A stretch of DNA of 8,037 bases, taken from NCBI GenBank assembly GCA_944363895.1, contig CALVVP010000032.1:1-8037 (forward strand), in the 5' to 3' direction. The first letter of the stretch is position 1, and each line of letters opens with the position of its first letter. The notes under the pieces are model-generated. The model ran no database searches. It was given only the letters and a program-made list of their open reading frames with translations, and had not been told where the DNA came from. Position numbers and translations under genes: made by a program. The DNA is from an uncultured Bacilli bacterium. Lineage in GTDB: Bacteria > Bacillota_I > Bacilli_A > RF39 > UBA660. Below, piece by piece: positions 1 through 5,468 of this stretch.

Positions 1-111
1 TAAATCACAGACTCGTAATGAATGTTCATATTTTTGAATGATTCTTTTATCGTTTGAATCGTATTGTGAAACATAATCTTTAAAAATAATTTTAGCATTA
101 TTAATATCCAT
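1..111 (-). CDS. HD-domain protein, N-terminal part only (cut by window edge)
   Basis: Only the first 37 codons are present; the gene runs off the left edge. The start is ATG at 109-111, preceded by AGGAG eight bases upstream. The readable protein begins MDINNAKIIF and ends HSLRVCDL. An HSxRV segment after a short helical lead-in (the NYVxxYDxxDxxIxxKxxHSxRV type) is typical of the opening of small bacterial HD-domain phosphohydrolases, where this histidine (residue 30) is the first metal ligand. The HD pair itself would lie outside the window, so neither activity nor substrate can be checked. The gene sits directly behind a T-box leader, so it is the first gene of a unit controlled by tRNA charging. 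An aminoacyl-tRNA synthetase may follow it beyond the edge. Confidence 0.6.
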   Translation of the reverse strand, partial: MDINNAKIIFKDYVSQYDSNDKRIIQKYEHSLRVCDL

Positions 112-138
112 AAATTCATCTCCTAATGTTTTATAAAT

Positions 139-165
139 AAAAAAACACATCCTAATAAGGACGTG
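139..165 (-). terminator. T-box attenuator terminator
   Basis: On the minus strand CACGTCC (159-165) pairs with GGATGTG (146-152) across a six-base loop, with one G-U pair, and is followed by seven Ts (139-145). The 5' arm and the bases before it (CCTT) can instead pair with the AAGG of the T-box, giving the mutually exclusive antiterminator. Transcription into the HD-domain gene should therefore depend on uncharged tRNA. Confidence 0.9.
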
Positions 166-330
166 ATTAATACGTGGTACCACCTTAATTTATAGACAAA
201 TGTCTACCTTAAAGACTATAACGCGTCACCCTTGGCTCCAAAGACTACTTCATTAAAGATTATTAAATGTTTACACCAACCACATTTTCTCTTGTAATAA
301 TTACTTTAACTACTCCTTCTTCATCACAGC
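139..330 (-). promoter_or_regulatory. T-box riboswitch leader, probably tRNA-Val specific
   Basis: Read on the minus strand, this leader has all the T-box hallmarks. Stem I opens with GATGAAGAAGGAGTAG and includes the distal GGTTGGTGTAA segment (about 271-283). The specifier-loop strand reads GAAGTAGTC (243-251) and is followed by TTTGGAGC. A stem III hairpin TAGACA/TGTCTA lies at 193-206, and the conserved T-box AAGGTGGTACCACG at 173-186. An intrinsic terminator at 139-165 overlaps the antiterminator. The family senses uncharged tRNA: its anticodon pairs with the specifier codon and its NCCA end pairs with UGGN in the T-box. Here that bulge is UGGU, fitting a tRNA with A73. By analogy with other leaders the specifier is GTC; the adjacent in-register triplet GTA is also valine, so valine is the best reading either way. 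It controls the HD-domain gene downstream. Confidence 0.93.
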
Positions 331-337
331 TAGCAAT

Positions 338-366
338 ATAATAACATATTTTTTAAATTCAAACAA
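338..366 (-). promoter_or_regulatory. Putative sigma-A promoter of the T-box transcript
   Basis: On the minus strand TTGTTT (361-366) and TATTAT (338-343) are separated by 17 bases, with a predicted start near 331, immediately before T-box stem I. The -35 box lies inside the left copy of the recO-end repeat; the right copy has TTATTT at the matching place, a poorer -35. Other registers in this AT-rich sequence are possible. Confidence 0.5.
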
Positions 367-415
367 TATTTAAATAGTTAATTTGTTTAAATTGTTGATA
401 AAATTTTTACTTTTT
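357..415. repeat. Direct repeat, left copy: orphan duplicate of the recO 3' end
   Basis: This stretch matches 756-814 at 57 of 59 positions (mismatches at 364/763 and 375/774), at a constant offset of 399 bases. Read on the minus strand it encodes SKNFINNLNKLTI followed by TAA. This is the C-terminus of RecO with one residue changed (final V to I), but no recO body precedes it. The identity stops abruptly at both ends. The copy is joined to the T-box leader on its left and to the decayed regulator gene on its right. Confidence 0.93.
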
Positions 416-421
416 TAAAAA

Positions 422-757
422 TTATTTGTTATTTACTTTCCAATGACCATTTTTATTAGCTCCAACTCTTTCTATATACTTCTCTTCGATTAATACTTTA
501 AAGTTTCTTATAATTGTTCGTTTATCTACATCTAATAATCTGGCCAACTCTTCTTGAGTAATATTAGGTCTATCCATAATTAAATTTATAATTGAATTTT
601 GTAGTTTATTAAGATTTTAGTAGGTTTCTTTTTTCAAGCTTTTATCTATAAATTTATTTTTATTAAATGTCACTATAATGTCACCATAAATGTCACTATA
701 ATTTAAAAGCATAGAAATTAATCCATTTTGGTTTAATGTTATTTTTATAAAAGTGAT
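422..757 (-). pseudogene. Decayed C-terminal remnant of a winged-helix ATP-binding (AlbA_2/AAA_4-type) regulator
   Basis: One minus-strand frame reads as protein from just after a TGA (758-760) down to a TAA at 422-424, broken only by an in-frame TAA at 617-619. The first part includes NGLISMLLNYSDIYGDIIVT and ends KKETY. The second part carries a winged helix-turn-helix: NSIINLIMDRPNITQEELAR, then the recognition helix LLDVDKRTIIRNFKVL, then the wing YIERVGANKNGHWKV. That wing resembles the GxYWxV ending of divergent AAA-4/AlbA_2 ATP-binding regulators, proteins usually several hundred residues long. Only about 110 codons survive and the entire N-terminal catalytic part is missing. No convincing start codon with a ribosome binding site precedes the second part. 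The remnant lies between the two recO-end repeats, suggesting it arrived with, or was trimmed from, an inserted segment. Family assignment rests on memory of the pattern and is moderate. Confidence 0.7.
667..700. repeat. Short tandem repeat, three units of ATGTCAC(T/C)ATA
   Basis: Three near-identical 11-base units occur at 667-677, 678-688 and 690-700, the middle one with C for T. They lie in the 5' half of the decayed regulator, where on the minus strand they spell part of SDIYGDIIVT. They may be a chance consequence of that coding sequence or a small slippage expansion. Confidence 0.6.
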
Positions 758-814
758 TCAAATAATATTTAAACAGTTAATTTGTTTAAATTGTTGATAA
801 AATTTTTACTTTTT
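756..814. repeat. Direct repeat, right copy: native 3' end of recO
   Basis: This is the partner of 357-415, 57/59 identical. It includes the last 13 recO codons, the stop (769-771) and 13 bases beyond. It is continuous with the intact recO body on the right and with the decayed regulator on the left. The two copies thus bracket a 340-base interior, in the arrangement expected of an insertion that rebuilt the 3' end of its target gene. Confidence 0.93.
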
Positions 815-1500
815 AAATATAATCCTGTATACCGATCATAATACTCGTTTAAAAAATTATTAATTTCATTCTTTGCTTCTTTACTAACTTCTAATTTAGT
901 TATTTTAGCTATGTCAACATAATAATACATTCTAATTAATTTAATTGCTTTATCGCTGACAATTCTTTCATTAGTATAACATTTACTACAGATAAATCCC
1001 CCAGCATCACTTGATAAAGTTTTAATCGAAGTACTACCACATTTAGCGCAGCTATCAATAACTGGCATAACACCTAAATAATCTAAATATTTTAGTTCTA
1101 AAATATTCATAATAACTAAAGGATTATAATTTTCGTTTATTTTAATTAAGGCACTAATCAATAAGTCAAATATTTCAAACTTTAAACTATGTTTGATTAC
1201 TTGACCGGTTAATTCTAAAAGATAAGTAGCATAACTTATCTTATTAATATCTTTTTTGATGTTTTTAAAATTATCGATAATATCGACATTGGATAAAATT
1301 GACAATTTATCTTTTTTATAATAAATATAAAACTTACCGTAAGTTAATTTATCGGTTGTACTTCTTAAATTACTTTTAAGACTTCTAGCTCCTTTAGCAA
1401 TCATCCCAATAATACCATATTCTTTAGTTATGACATTGATAATTTTACTAGTTTCGCCATAATCCTGACTAGTTAAAATAATTCCTTCAACTTCAATCAT
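769..1500 (-). CDS. recO: DNA repair protein RecO
   Basis: RecO is the recombination mediator that works with RecR to load RecA onto SSB-coated single-stranded DNA in gap repair. The 243-residue protein has the usual family length. It has an N-terminal OB-fold region (EVEGIILTSQDYGETSKIIN, then GIIGMIAKGARS, residues 3-40), a helical middle, and a zinc-binding set CAKC (151-154) and CSKC (171-174), as in Gram-positive RecO. The start is ATG at 1498-1500. It overlaps the end of the DUF1653 gene by 8 bases, and its ribosome binding site (GAG) is weak, so translational coupling is likely. The gene ends the operon that includes era, as in Bacillus. Its last 13 residues (SKNFINNLNKLTV) lie in a 59-bp repeat duplicated downstream, so its C-terminus may have been replaced during an insertion. 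No terminator is visible after it. Confidence 0.96.
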   Translation of the reverse strand: MIEVEGIILTSQDYGETSKIINVITKEYGIIGMIAKGARSLKSNLRSTTDKLTYGKFYIYYKKDKLSILSNVDIIDNFKNIKKDINKISYATYLLELTGQVIKHSLKFEIFDLLISALIKINENYNPLVIMNILELKYLDYLGVMPVIDSCAKCGSTSIKTLSSDAGGFICSKCYTNERIVSDKAIKLIRMYYYVDIAKITKLEVSKEAKNEINNFLNEYYDRYTGLYLKSKNFINNLNKLTV

Positions 1501-1720
1501 TTATAATCAACTCAAATCGATATTCTTGGTTTATATCGGGATATTTTATTTTATCGACTTTCGATACAAATAAATCATAAGGTCTTACCCATATTTCATC
1601 AGTATCTAAATGTTTATAAACGACCATTTTTTCTAAGGTTTCAGAATGTTTAGCTATCTCTATAACTAATATTTTAAAACCTTTAAAATGTTTATATATA
1701 CCACCAACTACAACTTCCAA
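1493..1720 (-). CDS. DUF1653 family protein
   Basis: This is a 75-residue cytoplasmic protein of unknown function. It matches the DUF1653 pattern: GGIYKHFKGFKILVIEIAKH, then SETLEKMVVYKHL, then WVRPYDLFVSKV. The conserved HFKG, A-HSET, VVY and WVRP elements are all present. I place the start at TTG (1718-1720), because AGAAGG lies eight bases before it. The in-frame GTG at 1727-1729 would put that site on top of the start codon. One base separates it from the yqzL-like stop, and it overlaps recO by 8 bases, so it is co-translated in the era-recO part of the operon. Nothing here shows a function; the position suggests housekeeping. Confidence 0.88.
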   Translation of the reverse strand: MEVVVGGIYKHFKGFKILVIEIAKHSETLEKMVVYKHLDTDEIWVRPYDLFVSKVDKIKYPDINQEYRFELIIND

Positions 1721-1721
1721 G

Positions 1722-1805
1722 TTATTCACCTTCTTTTTTATATTTTAAATAATATTCAATTTTCCCTGTTTTTTTAAATAGTTGCCATAATATTTCTTTT
1801 TTCAT
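1722..1805 (-). CDS. yqzL: YqzL-like microprotein (27 aa)
   Basis: A 27-codon gene starts at ATG 1803-1805 with GGAG eight bases upstream and stops at TAA 1722-1724. The protein is MKKEILWQLFKKTGKIEYYL followed by KYKKEGE. The core LWxLFxxTGxIxxYLxYK matches the conserved front half of YqzL, a small protein of unknown function encoded between era and recO in Bacillus; this gene sits in exactly that place. Bacillus YqzL is roughly 45-50 residues with a polar tail. Here the protein ends just after the core, so it is close to the minimum that could keep the family signature. It is strongly basic, with ten lysines in 27 residues. Both sequence and synteny support the call. Confidence 0.85.
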   Translation of the reverse strand: MKKEILWQLFKKTGKIEYYLKYKKEGE

Positions 1806-1855
1806 CTTATCATCTCCATTAATATTGTGTTACCAGAAATAAAATTTTATACAAA

Positions 1856-2743
1856 CTATTCTAAAAAATCTTTAAAACCAAATTCTTGTAAATATTTTTC
1901 TTTGTCGCGCCAATTTTTTATTGTTTTGACATACAAATCTAAATAAACTTTATTTTCTAATAATTTTTCTAAATCGCATCTTGCTTCAATCCCAATTTCT
2001 TTAATCATATTACCTTGTTTACCGATGATAATTTTTTTTAATGAATCACGGTCGACAATAATTGCCACATTAATACTATAATTGTTTTTTTCTTTTTTAA
2101 TTTGTTCGACGATACAAGTAACGGAATGAGGAACTTCTTCTTTGGTTAAATTGAAAACTTTTTCCCGAACGATTTCAGCAATTAAAAATTCTATTTGTTT
2201 ATTAGTATAAGTATTATCGTCAAAATATTTGATAGTATCTGGTAAGTATTTTTTTAAAACAGCTACTAATGTTTTAATGTTATCTTTTTTTAAAGCGGAT
2301 AAAGGGACAATTTCTTTAAACGGATATAAATCTTTATACTCGTCTATTTTAAGGAGTATTTGTTCTTTTTTGATTTTATCAATTTTATTAATTACTAAAA
2401 TTACGGGTTTAGTTACTTCTTTTAATTTCTCAATGACATATAAATCGCCTTTACCTAACTCTTCACTGCCATCGATTAATAAAACGACAATATCGACATC
2501 ACTAATGCTATAATAAGCTTGTTTATTTAAGTATTTTCCTAGTTTATATTTAGGTTTATGAATACCTGGAGTATCGACAAAAACAATTTGAGTATCATCG
2601 TCGTTATAAATACCTTCGATAATATTTCGGGTTGTCTGCGGTTTATTAGAAGTGATGGCCACTTTTTTACCAATAATATTATTTAATAAAGTACTTTTCC
2701 CAACATTTGGTCGTCCGATTAAACTAACAAAACCACTTTTCAT
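1856..2743 (-). CDS. era: GTPase Era
   Basis: Era is an essential GTPase that binds the 3' end of 16S rRNA and helps 30S subunit maturation. The 295-residue protein shows G1 GRPNVGKS (10-17), the switch region PQTTR (35-39), G3 DTPG (57-60), G4 NKID (119-122) and G5 SAL (149-151). A C-terminal KH domain follows, with VPHSVTC (204-210) and the GKQGNMIKEIG loop (241-251). Length and domain order are normal. I choose ATG at 2741-2743, because GAGGTGA is well spaced before it. The in-frame GTG nine bases earlier (2750-2752) is itself part of that ribosome binding site. That site also contains the ybeY stop, so the two genes are probably translationally coupled. The 50 bases between era and the next gene hold no terminator. 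Confidence 0.98.
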   Translation of the reverse strand: MKSGFVSLIGRPNVGKSTLLNNIIGKKVAITSNKPQTTRNIIEGIYNDDDTQIVFVDTPGIHKPKYKLGKYLNKQAYYSISDVDIVVLLIDGSEELGKGDLYVIEKLKEVTKPVILVINKIDKIKKEQILLKIDEYKDLYPFKEIVPLSALKKDNIKTLVAVLKKYLPDTIKYFDDNTYTNKQIEFLIAEIVREKVFNLTKEEVPHSVTCIVEQIKKEKNNYSINVAIIVDRDSLKKIIIGKQGNMIKEIGIEARCDLEKLLENKVYLDLYVKTIKNWRDKEKYLQEFGFKDFLE

Positions 2744-2748
2744 CCTAA

Positions 2749-3189
2749 TCACCTCGTAATTTTAAATTCATTTAGTAATTCATCTTGTTTTTTAAACATA
2801 ATCTCTTCTTCTTCTTTAGTCATATGATCATATCCTAATAGATGTAGTAAGCCATGGATAGTTAAAAAAGATAACTCTCTTAAAAAGGAATGACCAAATT
2901 CTTTAGCTTGTTTTCTTGCTTTATCAACTGATATATAAATATCTCCTAAAACTCGAAAATCTAATTTTATTTCATCGATATTATCTTCTAAAGCAAAACT
3001 AATAACATCGGTTTCTTTATCGATACCCCGATATTCTTTATTTAATTGGTGAATGTATTTATTATCAACTAAAATAACATTAAAAAGACAATTATCTAAA
3101 TTCTCTTTTTTAACAACAAAATTTAAAAAATCATTTATTTTTTCTATTTCTTTTATTTCTTCATCTAATTGGTTAATAATTTCAAACAT
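2749..3189 (-). CDS. ybeY: Endoribonuclease YbeY (16S rRNA maturation)
   Basis: YbeY is a zinc-dependent endoribonuclease involved in 16S rRNA 3'-end maturation and ribosome quality control. The 146-residue protein is of normal length. Its catalytic metal site is the H-x3-H-x5-H motif HGLLHLLGYDH (H112, H116, H122). Upstream conserved stretches are LNKEYRGIDKETDVISF (49-65) and LGDIYIS (81-87). The start is ATG at 3187-3189, with AAGGGGTG just upstream; it overlaps the VanZ gene by 8 bases. The TGA stop (2749-2751) sits in the era ribosome binding site. Direct adjacency to era, whose product acts on the same end of 16S rRNA, makes functional sense. In Bacillus, dgkA and cdd lie between these two genes; both are absent here. 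Confidence 0.97.
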   Translation of the reverse strand: MFEIINQLDEEIKEIEKINDFLNFVVKKENLDNCLFNVILVDNKYIHQLNKEYRGIDKETDVISFALEDNIDEIKLDFRVLGDIYISVDKARKQAKEFGHSFLRELSFLTIHGLLHLLGYDHMTKEEEEIMFKKQDELLNEFKITR

Positions 3190-3784
3190 AAAACACCCCT
3201 TGTAAATATAAAACGATTATTAATAATATCATTACCATTATTATATTATAAATATACTGTTTTTGCAATAAACTAATTTTACTTTTTATTTTAACAAACA
3301 AGTAATAAATAATAAAACCTAATAATCCTCCTACTATATTAAGCATAATATCATCGATGTCAAAAACTCGGCCAATCAATAACTGAGTAACTTCAATCGT
3401 AATCGAAACTAAAGTAGTAAGGAGAAGAATTAACCATGGTTTTTTAATTTTTAAAAAATAAGAAATAAAAAAGCCATAAGGAATAAACATCAACATATTG
3501 CCAACCACATTTTTATAAAATAATTGTGTTCCAAATTCATAACGAAACATTTCTTCAAATGGGATAAAATTAGAGCTTGACCAACTGACATCTTGAAAAG
3601 TTACGACTCTAAATAAAGCCGTAATATAAATAATAAAACCTAACATTAACATTTCTTGATAAAAGATAAATTTTTCTTTGTTTTTTATTAAATAAACTAA
3701 ACGCAAAGAAACGATGATAACACTAAAAATAAATAACATTGGCCAAATATCTTCAAAAATATTTAAAATAGTCTCACGAAACAC
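3182..3784 (-). CDS. VanZ family membrane protein
   Basis: This is an integral membrane protein of the VanZ-like family. Members include the teicoplanin-resistance protein VanZ, but most have no proven role. With the start used here it has 200 residues and about six membrane segments (near 13-33, 42-62, 92-111, 116-137, 147-165 and 178-197). Family signatures are NFIPF (72-76), GNMLMFIPYG (95-104), the ITIEVTQLLIGRVFDIDD stretch (129-145) and NIVGGLLGF (149-157). I choose GTG at 3782-3784, because AAGGTGAGG precedes it. The in-frame ATG at 3824-3826 would lengthen the overlap with yqfD to 53 bases and add a basic stretch before the first membrane segment. The gene occupies the position held in Bacillus by phoH and the 7TM-HD gene yqfF. 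Antibiotic resistance should not be inferred. Confidence 0.85.
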   Translation of the reverse strand: MFRETILNIFEDIWPMLFIFSVIIVSLRLVYLIKNKEKFIFYQEMLMLGFIIYITALFRVVTFQDVSWSSSNFIPFEEMFRYEFGTQLFYKNVVGNMLMFIPYGFFISYFLKIKKPWLILLLTTLVSITIEVTQLLIGRVFDIDDIMLNIVGGLLGFIIYYLFVKIKSKISLLQKQYIYNIIMVMILLIIVLYLQGVFYV

Positions 3785-4952
3785 TTTCCTCACCTTCAAT
3801 CTTGCTATAACTAGTAATATTTTCATAAACGGTAAAAAATATGTCTAAAACAACTTTATCTTCTTTAATATTAGTTTTTAAAACTTGATAATCGATTATT
3901 TTCTCATCACTAGCTAATTGTTCTTCCATTTTTTTTATTGCTTCTTTTATTGCTTTATCTTTAGCTTCATCACTAGTTAAAACTAAAGAAATAGTTTCGA
4001 TTTCTTTTTGTTTTTGTTTGACTAAAGAAATAGGTAAAAAAGGATGAAATAAAATTTTTTCTTCTTCAATTCTTTTATCTTGAAATTTATTAAAAGTTAG
4101 TTCGATTGAATGATCAAATAATTTTAAAACATAAATTTCTTGATAATTATCTAATTCTTTTATTTCACTATAGACATATGGATAACTAACATTAACATTA
4201 TACCAAACTTCGCCATAAATTTGTCCATTTGCTTTAACAGTATCTTTTATTTGTTCATTTAAATAAATATTACCTGAAATAACAATATCACCTTGATTGA
4301 CATAACTATTGATATTTTTTACTATTTCGCCATTTTCGGCAATTATTTTTTTTAAAATCGCACTCTTACTAGCTACAACATGCTGTTTATCATTATTTAC
4401 TTCATTATTCGGTATGATGCGACTTTCTAATCTGACAATATAGCTAGTACCATTTTCTTCAATTTCTAACCATTCAATTTTATCTTTATATTCATTAAGA
4501 ATACTATTTTTAATATTTTTAATTTCTTGATAACTTTTTTTAAAATGATATTTTTTCAAACCATACTTTTCTAATTCAGTTAATAAAAAATTTCTAACTT
4601 CACTATCAGTATGAATAACTTCAACCTTAAAAATAAGATTAGATAAAAAGATAATTAGGGTAATTCCTAAAATAGTAAATATTAAAATATATTTATAAAT
4701 ATTAATAACTTTCTTAATTTTAATTATACCATAAATATCGACTTTATCGATTTCATAAATTGTTTTTAAGTCTAAAACTTTTTCATAATCTTTTTGGTAG
4801 ATTATAATATTAATTTCATTATATTTTAGATATTCAATTTTTAATAAATTAATTTGGTTAGTTTTTAGTCTTTTTATAAATCTTTCAATATTTTTTCCTT
4901 TAATATTTAATTTTACCTTATTTTGTAATTTAGTAATTAAACTATTTTTCAT
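3774..4952 (-). CDS. yqfD: Sporulation protein YqfD family, single-pass membrane protein
   Basis: The 392-residue protein has the length and layout of YqfD. A basic N-terminal cytoplasmic region holds a small domain (about 1-80), a single membrane segment lies near 87-107 (YKYILIFTILGITLIIFLSN), and a large domain outside the membrane follows. The extracytoplasmic part contains the POTRA-like opening VRNFLLTELEKYGLKKYHFK (119-138) and WLEIEENGTSYIVRLESR (161-178), a stretch typical of the family. The YqfD family is needed for normal spore development; in Bacillus, yqfC and yqfD are expressed in the mother cell. Here the gene follows yqfC by three bases, and AGGTGA, which contains the yqfC stop, is its ribosome binding site. 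Its start is ATG at 4950-4952. It overlaps the VanZ gene at the other end. Whether this organism sporulates cannot be told from the window. Confidence 0.88.
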   Translation of the reverse strand: MKNSLITKLQNKVKLNIKGKNIERFIKRLKTNQINLLKIEYLKYNEINIIIYQKDYEKVLDLKTIYEIDKVDIYGIIKIKKVINIYKYILIFTILGITLIIFLSNLIFKVEVIHTDSEVRNFLLTELEKYGLKKYHFKKSYQEIKNIKNSILNEYKDKIEWLEIEENGTSYIVRLESRIIPNNEVNNDKQHVVASKSAILKKIIAENGEIVKNINSYVNQGDIVISGNIYLNEQIKDTVKANGQIYGEVWYNVNVSYPYVYSEIKELDNYQEIYVLKLFDHSIELTFNKFQDKRIEEEKILFHPFLPISLVKQKQKEIETISLVLTSDEAKDKAIKEAIKKMEEQLASDEKIIDYQVLKTNIKEDKVVLDIFFTVYENITSYSKIEGEESVS

Positions 4953-4955
4953 AAA

Positions 4956-5195
4956 TCACCTAAATTCTATTTTTTCGATACTTCCTTCGATTAATAATTC
5001 GTCTTTAATTAATTTAGAAACAACTAAATTCTTACCACTTACTAAAATACTGCCATCTTTATAATTAATTATTATTTTATTACTATCAAAATGGCTGATA
5101 TCTAAATAATTCGTTATTCCTAATTTATTTTTAATATAATTTATTTTAAATTCTTCTTCCAAAACTAAGTTTCTTAAATTATCGACGAAGTTCAC
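4956..5195 (-). CDS. yqfC: Sporulation protein YqfC/YabP family
   Basis: This is a 79-residue protein of the YabP/YqfC family of small beta-rich spore proteins. The recognisable part is the C-terminal half: NKIIINYKDGSILVSGKNLV, then IKDELLIEGSIEKIEF, matching the family pattern of a GxLxVxGxxLxI strand pair followed by L-IEGxIxxIEF. The start I prefer is GTG at 5193-5195, because AGGTGA lies five bases before it. The GTG at 5202-5204 falls inside that ribosome binding site. It is the first gene of the minus-strand operon and is directly followed by yqfD, the usual partner. The upstream region shows no clear sigma-E type promoter, only a housekeeping-like candidate. That fits an operon that also carries era. 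Confidence 0.85.
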   Translation of the reverse strand: MNFVDNLRNLVLEEEFKINYIKNKLGITNYLDISHFDSNKIIINYKDGSILVSGKNLVVSKLIKDELLIEGSIEKIEFR

Positions 5196-5223
5196 TTTAA
5201 TCACCTATTTAAGTTTATTATTT

Positions 5224-5254
5224 ATAATAACTATTTAGTCTTTAAATTTGACAA
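5224..5254 (-). promoter_or_regulatory. Tentative promoter of the yqfC-recO operon
   Basis: On the minus strand TTGTCA (5249-5254) and TATTAT (5224-5229) are 19 bases apart, longer than ideal; TTATTA at 5225-5230 would give 18. The -35 box overlaps that of the divergent plus-strand promoter almost completely, because TTTGACAAA is itself nearly palindromic. The two promoters would therefore compete for polymerase. Confidence 0.4.
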
Positions 5255-5276
5255 AAAGAAAAAGATGTGTTAAGAT
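5248..5276 (+). promoter_or_regulatory. Strong sigma-A promoter of the 54-codon gene
   Basis: A perfect -35 TTGACA (5248-5253), a 17-base spacer and the -10 TAAGAT (5271-5276) are followed by a predicted start near 5283. This leaves a leader of about 20 bases before the start codon at 5304. It is the best promoter match in the window, which is notable for such a small gene. Confidence 0.85.
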
Positions 5277-5289
5277 AGGCGACATCTTT
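5261..5289. promoter_or_regulatory. Operator-like inverted repeat around the -10 box
   Basis: AAAGATGT (5261-5268) and its perfect reverse complement ACATCTTT (5282-5289) flank 13 bases that include the -10 box and run to the predicted start. The arms lie on one face of DNA, with centres 21 bases (about two turns) apart, as expected for a dimeric repressor that blocks polymerase. No regulator gene is nearby. Chance is possible in AT-rich DNA, but a perfect 8-base pair placed exactly on a promoter is suggestive. Confidence 0.5.
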
Positions 5290-5303
5290 AAAGGGGGAAG
5301 AAA

Positions 5304-5468
5304 TTGGTGTCAGAAAATAAATTTCAATTTAATTTAGATGTTGATTCAGCGATTATTTTAGCTAATATGAAAAAAGAGGATAAATCAGTCCAAGAACAAT
5401 ATGAAAAAGAAGATGACTATATTTATTTAGAAAGTCCAATTCAAAGAATTAACGATACTAATTATTAA
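5304..5468 (+). CDS. Small acidic protein of unknown function (54 aa)
   Basis: I do not recognise this gene. The frame runs from TTG (5304-5306) to TAA (5466-5468), 54 codons. GTG at 5307-5309 is an equally usable start, giving 53. A strong ribosome binding site, AAAGGGGGAAG, ends close to both. The protein begins VSENKFQFNLDVDSAIILAN and ends SPIQRINDTNY, with an acidic charged middle (KKEDKSVQEQYEKEDDYIYL). It has no membrane segment, cysteine or known motif. It is probably cytoplasmic and helical in the middle. Its reality rests on the full set of signals: near-consensus promoter, strong ribosome binding site, open frame and a hairpin terminator directly after the stop. It is monocistronic, divergent from the yqfC operon and convergent with ylbE. 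An operator-like dyad over its promoter suggests regulated expression. Confidence 0.75.
   Translation: MVSENKFQFNLDVDSAIILANMKKEDKSVQEQYEKEDDYIYLESPIQRINDTNY

Noticed and set aside
173..250. T-box read as a glycine leader by synteny with recO-glyQS
   Set aside because: No GGC or other glycine codon occurs in the specifier strand, where GTA and GTC are the in-register triplets, and the downstream gene does not begin like a glycyl-tRNA synthetase.
667..700. Three TGTCACTATAA-like units as a CRISPR or iteron array
   Set aside because: The units are 11 bases with no regular spacers, and they coincide with a readable decayed protein frame. Three copies are too few for an array or replication origin.
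2229..2513. Plus-strand open frame of 94 codons
   Set aside because: It lies wholly antisense to the GTPase domain of era, has no ribosome binding site or family resemblance, and its composition is what an AT-rich reverse strand yields.
3785..3826. Longer VanZ start at ATG 3824-3826
   Set aside because: It would overlap yqfD by 53 bases, lacks a ribosome binding site and adds a basic stretch before the first membrane segment. GTG at 3782-3784 has AAGGTGAGG in front.
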